Below are positions 23,316 through 30,616 of a stretch of 37,887 nucleotides of DNA, piece by piece (position 1 is the stretch's first letter; each line of letters starts with the position of its first letter). The position numbers and the translations under genes were made by a program. Source of the stretch: a virus; IMG/VR virus record IMGVR_UViG_3300044960_000771, positions 1 to 37,887 of that record; one strand, written 5' to 3'. Under the pieces are notes generated by a model. That model was given only the letters and a program-made list of their open reading frames with translations. It was not told where the DNA came from and ran no database searches.

Positions 23316-24703
23316 TGGCCGACAACCCTCGAATCGCCACCAACTTCGAATTGTGGCAGGTGGATCGACTGATCCCCTATGCGAGGAATCCCCGCACGCA
23401 TACTGATGAGCAAGTTGCTCAACTGGCCGCGAGTATCATGGAATTCGGGTTTGCAAATCCGCTTCTTGTCGGCAGCGACGGGGTGGTGATCGCAGGCCAT
23501 GCGCGCCTTCAAGCTGCGCGGAAGCTGGGCTTAAGCGACGTTCCGGTCATCGTACTCGATCACCTGACCGAGGCGCAGCGGCGGGCACTGGTCATCGCCG
23601 ACAACCAACTCGCCCTCACAGGCACGGGATGGGATGAAGAGTTGCTGCGCGGCTTGCTCGTTGATCTGCGGCAGGACGAGTTCAACCTGGACCTGCTCGG
23701 GTTCTCCGACGAGGAGATCGCCGGTTGGCTGACGCAGGATCCCGACGCGCCGCAGGAAGGCCTCACCGAGGAAGACGCGGTTCCCGAGCCGCTCGAGGAA
23801 CCGGTTACTCGCCGCGGCGATTTGTGGATTCTGGGCAACCACCGGCTGCTGTGCGGGGATTCGGCGAGCAACGAAGATGTGAAGCGCCTGGTGGAAGGCG
23901 CGCCGGTCGACCTGGTCAACACCGATCCGCCTTACAATGTGCGCGTCGAGCCGCGCTCGAACAACGCCATCGCCGCCGGGCTTTCGTCGTTTGCGGGCTT
24001 GCAGCATCATCAGAGCTTCGACGTTCACCGGGGCGCATCCAAGGCCAAGGCCACCACGAAGAAGATGCGGCCGAAGGACCGCGCGCTGGCCAACGATTTC
24101 ATGAAGGACGCCGACTACGATGTCCTTCTGCGCCAATGGTTCGGCAACATCGCGGCGGCGCTCAAGCCCGGCGGCGCCTTCTACCTTTGGGGCGGCTACG
24201 CCAACTGCGCCAACTACCCTCCGGCGCTGGCCGAATGCGGCTTGTACTTCTCGCAGGCGATCATCTGGGTCAAGAACATGCCCGTGCTCACGCGCAAGGA
24301 CTTTATGGGAGCGCATGAGTGGTGTTTCTATGGTTGGCGTGAAGGGGCGGCGCACTGGTTCAACCCGGACTACAACAACGTGCGGGACGTCTGGGAAGTG
24401 GCGAAAGTGCCTCCGCAATCGATGATTCACTTGACCGAGAAGCCGGTGGAGCTGGCTGCCCGGGCGCTGACCTATTCGTCGAAGGCGGGCGAGACGGTGC
24501 TGGATCTGTTCGGAGGGTCGGGTTCGACGCTGATCGCCTGCGAGAAGCTCGGCCGCCGGGCGAGGCTGATGGAGATCGATCCGCCTTACTGTGACGTGAT
24601 TATCCAGCGGTGGCAGCAATACGCCGGAAGGACAGCGACGCTGGAAGGCGATGGGCGCAGCTTCGATGAGATCCGTGGCGAGCGAATCCAGAATCGAGCG
24701 TGA
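23315..24703 (+). CDS. ParB-DNA methyltransferase fusion (DPPY type)
   Basis: A 462-residue paralog of the fusion at 20525. The N-terminal ParB-like domain (LIPYARNPRTHTDEQ, VIAGHARLQAARKLG, VIVLDHLTEAQRRALVIADN) is clearly related to that of the first copy. The methyltransferase half has DPPY (204-207) as motif IV and DLFGGSGST (about 397-405) as motif I. DPPY predicts an N6-adenine methyltransferase, unlike TSPPY of the first. ATG 23315 shares one base with the HNH stop (TAATG). An in-frame TTG at 23300 is less likely. The two genes may protect the phage against different restriction systems, which is inference. Confidence 0.9.
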   Translation: MADNPRIATNFELWQVDRLIPYARNPRTHTDEQVAQLAASIMEFGFANPLLVGSDGVVIAGHARLQAARKLGLSDVPVIVLDHLTEAQRRALVIADNQLALTGTGWDEELLRGLLVDLRQDEFNLDLLGFSDEEIAGWLTQDPDAPQEGLTEEDAVPEPLEEPVTRRGDLWILGNHRLLCGDSASNEDVKRLVEGAPVDLVNTDPPYNVRVEPRSNNAIAAGLSSFAGLQHHQSFDVHRGASKAKATTKKMRPKDRALANDFMKDADYDVLLRQWFGNIAAALKPGGAFYLWGGYANCANYPPALAECGLYFSQAIIWVKNMPVLTRKDFMGAHEWCFYGWREGAAHWFNPDYNNVRDVWEVAKVPPQSMIHLTEKPVELAARALTYSSKAGETVLDLFGGSGSTLIACEKLGRRARLMEIDPPYCDVIIQRWQQYAGRTATLEGDGRSFDEIRGERIQNRA

Positions 24704-24857
24704 GATCGAGCGCTGCCGCCAGGAGATTGCGGAGATTGAACGGCAGATCCTTGATGGCCATCCCGACGTCGCGGGCCTATGCCTCGCGCTTCACGACTGG
24801 GCGCAGGAACTGCGGATCTTGCAGAGGGAGCGTGAGCAATGGATGAACGCATCCTGA
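24651..24857 (+). CDS. Small charged helical protein
   Basis: A 68-residue, highly charged protein (EREIERCRQEIAEIERQILDG), likely coiled-coil. ATG 24651 has GGAAGG but with too short a spacing; ATG 24666 is a better-spaced alternative. The gene overlaps the end of the methyltransferase gene by about 50 bases and the next gene by 19. No family is recognised. Such dense overlaps are typical of compact phage genomes. Confidence 0.5.
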   Translation: MGAASMRSVASESRIEREIERCRQEIAEIERQILDGHPDVAGLCLALHDWAQELRILQREREQWMNAS

Positions 24858-25093
24858 CCGCCATCGTGCCGGCCATTGGTTTGGTCTCAGGGCTCATCGC
24901 TACCTACGTGAGCCTCCAGAACCGGGCGCTGCTGGCGGAGGTGCGCAAGGAGCTGGCCGAACTCGAGAGCCGGATTATTTTGCGCCTCAACGGTCTGTAC
25001 ATCCGGCGGCAAGAGTGTGAGTTGCACAACGCGCTGCTGGAGGAACGGATCGAGGGGATTGCGCGGCAGAAGAGAGAAACCGCCAGCGATTGA
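24839..25093 (+). CDS. Small membrane protein with coiled-coil tail
   Basis: An 84-residue protein with one N-terminal membrane span (about residues 8-26, AIVPAIGLVSGLIATYVSL) and a charged helical tail (AEVRKELAELESRIILRL and on), the plan of small phage inner-membrane proteins. An AGGGAG lies before ATG 24839. Lysis-related or superinfection roles are possible but unsupported. Its stop lies within a hairpin (25080-25102) that faces the leftward cassette. Confidence 0.6.
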   Translation: MDERILTAIVPAIGLVSGLIATYVSLQNRALLAEVRKELAELESRIILRLNGLYIRRQECELHNALLEERIEGIARQKRETASD

Positions 25094-25102
25094 GGCTGGC
25101 GG
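25080..25102. terminator. Hairpin at convergent gene ends
   Basis: Eight-base arms CCGCCAGC / GCTGGCGG around a 7-base loop, spanning the stop of the small membrane gene. The leftward DUF3489 gene ends 20 bases beyond it. No T tract is present on either side, so termination strength is uncertain, but the position between convergent units makes a bidirectional terminator plausible. Confidence 0.4.
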
Positions 25103-25122
25103 CGGAGGGTGCGGCGGTGATG

Positions 25123-25668
25123 CTATTGAGGTTTGATCCGATACGCCCGGGCGCCTTCGGCGGTCTTGAGAGATTCGACTGTGAGGCCCATCTTCTTGCC
25201 GAGCGCACCGGAGAGGAAGCCGCGCACCGAATGCGCCATCCAGCCGGTGGCGGACATGATCTCCTGCAACGTGGCACCCTCGGGGCGGCGCAGGAGATCG
25301 AGGACGAGGGCCTTCTTGCTGCCTTCGCGCGCGTCGTTGGGCCGCGCGGACTCCTTGGCCGCCTTGGTCTTCCTCGGCGCGACAGGCGCGACCTGGGGCG
25401 CGGCAGTGGGCGTCAAGGCCTGGACCGCCTTCCAGATCCGCGCGATGGCGGTCTTGCGGTCGGTGAACTTCTTGACCGGCTTGAGGTCGCCGAAGGGGGG
25501 CACGCCGGCGAAGCCGTTCCAGATCTCGACCAGCCGCTCGGCCGGCCAGTTGGCGGCGAGCTTGGTGAGCTCCTTCTCGCTCGAGAATCGAGCCTGGTCC
25601 TCCGGGATCGCTTCTCCGGCCAGGTAGGCGGTGATGGTGTTGTCGGTGTCGATGGCAAACGTCGTCAT
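25123..25668 (-). CDS. DUF3489 family protein
   Basis: A 181-residue protein of the DUF3489 type. The C-terminal family domain (about 115-180) carries SKKALVLDLLRRPEGATLQEIMSATGWMAHSVRGFLSGALGKKMGL, a winged helix-turn-helix-like fold. The N-terminal half is acidic and helical with a Pro/Ala-rich linker. Family members occur in prophages and are probably DNA-binding. The minus-strand start at 25668 has AAAGGAC before it. The gene is the last of a four-gene leftward cassette (26318 to 25123). Confidence 0.75.
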   Translation of the reverse strand: MTTFAIDTDNTITAYLAGEAIPEDQARFSSEKELTKLAANWPAERLVEIWNGFAGVPPFGDLKPVKKFTDRKTAIARIWKAVQALTPTAAPQVAPVAPRKTKAAKESARPNDAREGSKKALVLDLLRRPEGATLQEIMSATGWMAHSVRGFLSGALGKKMGLTVESLKTAEGARAYRIKPQ

Positions 25669-25682
25669 TTTGGGTGTCCTTT

Positions 25683-25916
25683 CTATCGGGTCATGCCGGC
25701 GAGTTGATCGTCGGCGGTGAGATGCAAGTTCTTGTAGTAGCCGCTGGCCAGGCGCGCCCAGCCCCACGGTGTGTGCAACTCATGGCGAACTGCGATCCGG
25801 CTCAGCTTCAGGCGATGCCAGCCGTTGTCGAACTCCTTCTTGAGGTGGGCCCAGCGGTCGAGCTTCCAGCCGTTCCGCGTGGCCCAGGTGATCAGTTCAT
25901 CGCGCGTCATGGCCAT
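25683..25916 (-). CDS. Small hypothetical protein of the leftward cassette
   Basis: A 77-residue protein, Trp-rich (5 Trp) and helical (ELITWATRNGWKLDRWAHLKKEF). A strong AGGAGG precedes the ATG at 25916 on the minus strand. It starts 4 bases after the upstream stop and ends 14 bases before DUF3489, so it is co-transcribed. No family is recognised. Confidence 0.65.
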   Translation of the reverse strand: MAMTRDELITWATRNGWKLDRWAHLKKEFDNGWHRLKLSRIAVRHELHTPWGWARLASGYYKNLHLTADDQLAGMTR

Positions 25917-25920
25917 GGCG

Positions 25921-26109
25921 TTAGTCCTCCTGGCGGCGGTCGATCAGGCCGCTCGCGTCCTCGACCGACTGCCGGATGTCGTTCCAGCAGTCGCGGCAGA
26001 AACGGGCCTTGTCGAGGAGAAGCTCCCCGCGGTTGGTCAACACAAGCTCGCGGTGGATCGGCTTCGCCTCATCGCAAAGCGAGCATTCGATGTAGGGTGT
26101 TGCGGTCAT
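25921..26109 (-). CDS. Small Cys-rich zinc-binding-like protein
   Basis: A 62-residue protein with CSLC at about 9-12 and CRDC at about 38-41, a four-Cys arrangement typical of a small zinc ribbon (spacing 25 residues). The minus-strand ATG is preceded by AGGAGA. It probably binds zinc and perhaps nucleic acid or a protein partner. It lies between two small genes of the leftward cassette. No specific family can be given. Confidence 0.65.
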   Translation of the reverse strand: MTATPYIECSLCDEAKPIHRELVLTNRGELLLDKARFCRDCWNDIRQSVEDASGLIDRRQED

Positions 26110-26126
26110 GGTTCGTCTCCTGGTGG

Positions 26127-26318
26127 TCAGTAGTAGATCGCGTAGAGCATCCGGTGGTCCTGGCAGAACCGGACGATGAAATCAGCGGCGGCGGCCTCGG
26201 ATGCGAAGCCGCTGTCGAGCACCTGGCCGTGAACGTCGAGGATGGCCCACGCGCCAGAAACGCGGCGGATGAAGAAGTCGTTCTTGGTGGTTTGCTTTCG
26301 CATGTTCGTGTTCCTCAT
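26127..26318 (-). CDS. Small hypothetical protein, first of the leftward cassette
   Basis: A 63-residue basic protein (ATG 26318) with KNDFFIRRVSGAWAILDVHGQVLDSGFASEAAAADFIV, a beta-alpha pattern. Two starts are possible: 26318 (GGAG nearby) and 26303 (GAGGA, within the first start's codons). It is the promoter-proximal gene of a four-gene leftward unit that runs against the packaging genes. No family is recognised. Confidence 0.6.
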   Translation of the reverse strand: MRNTNMRKQTTKNDFFIRRVSGAWAILDVHGQVLDSGFASEAAAADFIVRFCQDHRMLYAIYY

Positions 26319-26408
26319 GGCGACTCCATTCATCCCTCGGGGGCGCGGCACAATCAAGCAGAATCGAACAACTAAATCTCGCGACGTTTCAAACAGATAG
26401 GGCCGTAA
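26319..26408. promoter_or_regulatory. Divergent promoter region, leftward cassette / packaging operon
   Basis: Ninety bases between divergent starts, with an AT-rich half (about 26350-26408: AATCAAGCAGAATCGAACAACTAAATCTCGCG...). It must contain the promoter of the leftward cassette and probably a late promoter for the packaging and virion operon. No exact -35/-10 pair can be assigned. Confidence 0.45.
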
Positions 26409-26897
26409 ATGTCGGACCGGCTGATGACCCAGGCCGAGTATGCGCGGCATCGCGGCAAGAGCCGCCAGTACATCAGCCGCCTTGCCAAGGCGGGCGTCCT
26501 GGTCATGCGCGGCGGCAAGGTGGACGCGCCGGCCTCGGACGCCGTGCTCGACGACCGGCCCGAGCCGGTCTCCGAACGGGTGGCCGCCGCTCCGGTTGAG
26601 ACTGCGTCAACGGGGACGACGTTTGCCCAGGCCAAGACCGCCGACATGGTCTTCAAGGCCCGGCTTCGCAAGATCGAATACGACCAGAAAATGGGCCGGC
26701 TGATGGAGACGGATTTGTTCCGGCAGCGGATCGAGGCGATCCTCGTGGCGATCAAGGAAACCGTGATGGCGTGGCCGAACCGCGTCGCGCCGGAGGTTGC
26801 GCCGCTCACCGATGAACGCCAGGTGTGGGAGGTGCTGATGCGCGAGGCGCGCGTCCTGCTGCACGATGCCCACCGGGCAGTCCAGCATGCGCGTTGA
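26409..26897 (+). CDS. Terminase small subunit
   Basis: A 162-residue protein. The N-terminus (MTQAEYARHRGKSRQYISRLAKAGVLVMRGGKVDA) is a winged helix-turn-helix of the lambda Nu1 or DUF1441 type that binds the packaging site. Central and C-terminal helices (about 80-160) would assemble the ring and contact the large subunit. The gene ends 32 bases inside the large subunit gene, which supports the pairing. The specific recognition sequence on the DNA cannot be told. Confidence 0.85.
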   Translation: MSDRLMTQAEYARHRGKSRQYISRLAKAGVLVMRGGKVDAPASDAVLDDRPEPVSERVAAAPVETASTGTTFAQAKTADMVFKARLRKIEYDQKMGRLMETDLFRQRIEAILVAIKETVMAWPNRVAPEVAPLTDERQVWEVLMREARVLLHDAHRAVQHAR

Positions 26898-28719
26898 CGA
26901 GATCCAGATTCTGGCGGCCGATGTGCTGTTGCCGCCGCCGGACCTGACGGTGTCGCAATGGGCGGATCAGAATGCGCGGCTTAGTTCTGAATTTGCCGCG
27001 GAGAAGGGCGAGTGGCGCACGGACCGCGCGCCGTATCAGCGGGCGGTGATGGATGCCATGGGCCCGTCGAGCGCATACGAAACCGTCGTCATGATGTGGG
27101 CGGCACAGTCAGGCAAGACCAGTCTTCTGTGTCACTTCCTCGGCTACATCATCGAACTCGATCCCGGGCCGGTGCTGCTCGTGGAACCGCGCGAGGTCGA
27201 CGCGGAGGCATTCTCGAAAGACCGGCTCGCTCCGATGCTGCGCGATACGCCGTGCCTGCGCGGCAAGGTGGCGGATGCGCGATCGCGGGATTCGAACAAC
27301 ACGATCCTGCACAAGAAGTTCCTGGGCGGCTCGATTACGCTCGCGGCCGCGAACTCGCCGGCAGGCCTCGCGATGCGTTCGATCCGCTACTGCCTGCTCG
27401 ACGAAGTGGACCGTTATCCGGCAAGCGCCGGCAGCGAAGGCGATCCGGTGAACCTCGCCATTACGCGAACGGCGAACTTCTGGAACCGGAAGATCGTGCT
27501 CTGCTCGACGCCGACGACCAAGGACGCCTCGCGCATCGAGCAAGCCTGGCTCAACTCGAATCAGCAGAGCTTCTGGGCGCCCTGCCCGCACTGCGGCGAG
27601 TTCCAAGTGCTCGCGTGGGGCAACTTGGTCTGGCCCAAAGATGCGCCGGAGAAAGCGCAGTACCGCTGCGAGCACTGCTCGAAGCTGATCGCCGACTGGC
27701 AGAAGCACCAGATGCTCAAAGCCGGCGAGTGGCGCGCGGCGCGGCCCGAGGTGACTGATATCGCGGGCTTCTGGATCAACGGTCTCTATTCGCCGTGGCG
27801 CAAGTGGGGTGCGCTGGCCAAGAAGTTTCTCGCCGACAAGAAGTCGATCGAGACGCTGCGCGAGTTCGTCAACACGGTGCTCGCCGAGCCTTGGGACGAC
27901 GCCGCGGAGACGACGGTCGACCAGGCGACGGTCATGGCGCGGCGCGAGCACTACCGCGCCGCGGTGCCCTATGGCGCTGTTGTGCTGACGGCGGGCGTCG
28001 ACGTGCAGAAGGACCGGCTCGAGCTGGAACTCGTGGGCTGGGGGCGCGGCGAAGAATCGTGGTCAATTGAGTACCGCGTGCTGCCGGGCGATCCGTCGGG
28101 CGCGTTGGTCTGGCAGGAGCTGGACACGTACCTCGAACGGCGGTGGGCGCATGAGACGGGGATCTCGCTGCCCGTAGCGGCGTGCGCGATCGATTCCGGC
28201 TACGAATCGCAAGCGGTGTATGAGTTCTGCCGGACGCGCTATCACCGGCGCATCTTCGCGGTGAAGGGCAAAGGTGGCCCATTGCCTGTCTGGCAGCGCA
28301 GGCCAACGGCAAAGAACATTCGCGGGGAGAAGCCGTGGATCGTAGGCACGGACACGGCGAAGGAGACGATCTACGGGCGGCTCCGAAACCCGACGCCGGG
28401 CACGCCCGGTTACTCGCATTTTCCTGCGGACCGCGAGGAGGGTTACTTCGAGCAGCTCCTGGGCGAAGTGCTCGTGACCACCTACGCGAAGGGTCAGCCC
28501 AAGCGCGAGTGGCGGCCGAAGCCCGGCGTGCGGCAGGAGGCGCTCGATGCGCGCGTCTACGCTTACGCCGCGCTGCGGGCGTTGGTCTCGATGGGGCTCT
28601 CGCTCGATAACGAAGCCGACCGGATCCTGGCTGCGAACCGGCCGCGCCCCGTTCCGGAGGATGACACCGACCGCGCCCGATGGCTGGGCGATCGGGGAAG
28701 GAAGTGGCTCACGCGATGA
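26866..28719 (+). CDS. Terminase large subunit (GpA family)
   Basis: A 617-residue GpA-type packaging motor. Walker A is AAQSGKTS (79-86), Walker B CLLDEVD (176-182) and the coupling motif lies in CSTPTTKDASRI (about 213-224). A zinc ribbon follows with Cys240, Cys243, Cys268 and Cys271. The nuclease domain is C-terminal, with TAGVDVQKDRLELELVGWG, ACAIDSGYES and LDARVYAYAAL. Starts at 26866 or 26887 are both possible; neither has a clear ribosome binding site, which suggests translational coupling. With the small subunit it cuts and pumps phage DNA into the prohead. The GpA type usually accompanies cos-type packaging, as in lambda. Confidence 0.95.
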   Translation: MPTGQSSMRVDEIQILAADVLLPPPDLTVSQWADQNARLSSEFAAEKGEWRTDRAPYQRAVMDAMGPSSAYETVVMMWAAQSGKTSLLCHFLGYIIELDPGPVLLVEPREVDAEAFSKDRLAPMLRDTPCLRGKVADARSRDSNNTILHKKFLGGSITLAAANSPAGLAMRSIRYCLLDEVDRYPASAGSEGDPVNLAITRTANFWNRKIVLCSTPTTKDASRIEQAWLNSNQQSFWAPCPHCGEFQVLAWGNLVWPKDAPEKAQYRCEHCSKLIADWQKHQMLKAGEWRAARPEVTDIAGFWINGLYSPWRKWGALAKKFLADKKSIETLREFVNTVLAEPWDDAAETTVDQATVMARREHYRAAVPYGAVVLTAGVDVQKDRLELELVGWGRGEESWSIEYRVLPGDPSGALVWQELDTYLERRWAHETGISLPVAACAIDSGYESQAVYEFCRTRYHRRIFAVKGKGGPLPVWQRRPTAKNIRGEKPWIVGTDTAKETIYGRLRNPTPGTPGYSHFPADREEGYFEQLLGEVLVTTYAKGQPKREWRPKPGVRQEALDARVYAYAALRALVSMGLSLDNEADRILAANRPRPVPEDDTDRARWLGDRGRKWLTR

Positions 28720-28895
28720 AAGTCAGAAGTCAGGCGCTAGCGTCTGCGCTCACTTGGGAGTACCTGGTGATTACCAGCGAAGCGGACTCGGCGGGCGTTC
28801 TCGCTGAATACGGCGCGCAAGGGTGGGAACTGGTCGCCGTCGTCCGCGAGTTCGGAACGCGGGCGACCTTTTACTTCAAACGCCGGGGAATCTGA
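28716..28895 (+). CDS. Small DUF4177-like protein
   Basis: A 59-residue protein with WEYLVITSEADSAGVLAEYGAQGWELVAVVREFGTRATFYFKR, the typical DUF4177 pattern (a short beta-alpha-beta). ATG 28716 overlaps the terminase stop (ATGA), and AAGGAAG lies upstream. The family is common in phages and prophages but has no assigned function. A virion-assembly role is suggested only by position between terminase and head-joining genes. Confidence 0.75.
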   Translation: MKVRSQALASALTWEYLVITSEADSAGVLAEYGAQGWELVAVVREFGTRATFYFKRRGI

Positions 28896-29099
28896 GTGCC
28901 CTGGACGCAGCAACAACTCGATGCCATCGAGGCGGCGATCGCGAGCGGCGAGTTGACCGTCCGCTTTGGCGACCGCACGGTGACCTACCGCTCGATGGAG
29001 GAACTGCTTCAGGCGCGGGCAGTGATCCTGGAAGCGCTCGCAGCAGCATCCGGCACCGCGACGGACCGTTTCTCGTTCGCTCAGACCTCAAAAGGATGA
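28896..29099 (+). CDS. Head-tail joining protein, gpW-like
   Basis: A 67-residue protein matching the small joining proteins that lie between terminase and portal (QLDAIEAAIASGELTVRFGDRTVTYRSMEELLQARAVIL), the lambda gpW type. These proteins complete the neck after packaging. The GTG start at 28896 follows the preceding stop directly (TGAGTG). Its end overlaps the portal start (ATGA). Position and sequence pattern agree. Confidence 0.85.
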   Translation: MPWTQQQLDAIEAAIASGELTVRFGDRTVTYRSMEELLQARAVILEALAAASGTATDRFSFAQTSKG

Positions 29100-30616
29100 A
29101 CTGGCTCGACAAAGCGATCTCCTGGATCTCGCCCGAGGCGGGTCTGCGCCGGATGCGCGCACGCCGCGCCGGAGAGCTCATGCGCCTCGCCTACGAAGGC
29201 GCCCGCACGGATCGCCGCACGGGCGGCTGGGTCACCACCGGCAACTCGGCGAACGCCGAGATCTCGGTGGCGCTCTCGAAGCTGCGCGAACGCTCGCGCG
29301 ATCTGATCCGCAACAACGCCTATGCGGCGCGCGCCGTGGCCGAGGTAGTGGGCAACGCCATCGGCACGGGCATCACGGCGCAGGCGCGCACCGGCGAGCA
29401 GGATCTGGACCGGGTGATCAACGCGGCATGGGCCGAGTGGATCGAAGAATGCGACGCCGACGGCCAGCTCGACTTCTATGGCCTTCAGGCGCTGATCGCG
29501 CGGACCGTGTTTGAGAGCGGTGAGTGCCTGGTCCGCTTCCGGCAGCGGCGCGAAAGCGATGGACTTACGGTTCCGTTGCAGTTCCAGGTGCTCGAGCCCG
29601 ACTACCTCGATCACGCGAAGACGCAGAAGACCGTGACGGGCTACATCATCCAAGGCGTCGAGTTCGATTTCGTCGGCCGCCGCATCTTCTACTGGCTCTA
29701 CGGCCAGCATCCCGGCGATGTGGTGCAGACGGGCGTGCGAGGCGGCGCGTCGCTCCAATCCGTGCGTGTCCCAGCGACCGAGGTTCTGCACATCTACCGG
29801 AAAGACCGCCCGGGACAGGTGCGCGGCGTCCCGTGGCTCGCGCCGGTTGTGGTGACGCTGCGGGATCTCGATGAGTACGAGGAAGCGGAACTGGTCCGCA
29901 AGAAGATCGAGGCCTGTTTTGCAGCCTTCGTGACGCAGCCGCAGGGCCCGGATGGGCCGCCGATTGCGCCGGCCGCGCCGGATCCGGCCACCGGCAAGCG
30001 CGTCGAGAGCTTCGAGCCGGGCATGATCGAGTACCTGAAGCCAGGCGAGGAGATCACCTTCGCCTCTCCGTCGGCCTCGGCGGGCTACCGCGACTATGTC
30101 GCGGCGAAGCAGGCGCAGATCGCCACGGGGTTGCAGCTCACTTATGAGCAACTGACGGGCGACCTGTCGCGCGTGAACTACTCGAGCTACCGCGCCGGCC
30201 TGCTGAGCTTCCGCAACGGCATCGAGGGCTTCCGGTGGCTGACCTTCATTCCGATGCTGTGCACGCCGGTCTGGGAGCGGTTTCTCACGGTGGCCTACGC
30301 GGCCGGCGCAATCCCGGAGCCCGGACCGTTCCGCGCCGAGTGGACACCGCCTGGATTCGGCAGCGTCGACCCGTACAAGGACTCGGTCGCTACGCTGAAC
30401 CGCCTGCGCACCGGAACGCTGACGCTACGGCAGGCGATCGCCGAGCAAGGTTATGACCCCGACGCGCAGCTCGAACAGATCGCCGAAATCAACCGGATGC
30501 TTGACGAGCGCGGCATCGTGCTCGACTGCGACCCGCGCCGCGTGACGCAAAGCGGATCGCAACAGAAGGAGCTTCAGAATGACCCCAGCGAGAGAACGGC
30601 TGGAAGCCCAGTTTGA
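29096..30616 (+). CDS. Portal protein (lambda family)
   Basis: A 506-residue lambda-type portal. Recognisable blocks are the N-terminal RARRAGELMRLAYEGARTDRRTGGW, ANAEISVALSKLRERSRDLIRNNAYAARAVAEVVGNAIGTG (about 51-90), the stem-like LVRKKIEACFAAFVTQ, and LQLTYEQLTGDLSRVNYSSYRAGLLSFRNGIEGF. Twelve copies form the ring through which DNA passes. AAAGG sits just before the ATG, which overlaps the gpW stop. The 3' end overlaps the protease-capsid gene by 38 bases. Confidence 0.95.
   Translation: MNWLDKAISWISPEAGLRRMRARRAGELMRLAYEGARTDRRTGGWVTTGNSANAEISVALSKLRERSRDLIRNNAYAARAVAEVVGNAIGTGITAQARTGEQDLDRVINAAWAEWIEECDADGQLDFYGLQALIARTVFESGECLVRFRQRRESDGLTVPLQFQVLEPDYLDHAKTQKTVTGYIIQGVEFDFVGRRIFYWLYGQHPGDVVQTGVRGGASLQSVRVPATEVLHIYRKDRPGQVRGVPWLAPVVVTLRDLDEYEEAELVRKKIEACFAAFVTQPQGPDGPPIAPAAPDPATGKRVESFEPGMIEYLKPGEEITFASPSASAGYRDYVAAKQAQIATGLQLTYEQLTGDLSRVNYSSYRAGLLSFRNGIEGFRWLTFIPMLCTPVWERFLTVAYAAGAIPEPGPFRAEWTPPGFGSVDPYKDSVATLNRLRTGTLTLRQAIAEQGYDPDAQLEQIAEINRMLDERGIVLDCDPRRVTQSGSQQKELQNDPSERTAGSPV

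Noticed and set aside
22513-25093. Holin and spanin calls for the small membrane proteins
   Set aside because: No endolysin gene is seen in the window and the proteins have no family match, so lysis function is not supported.
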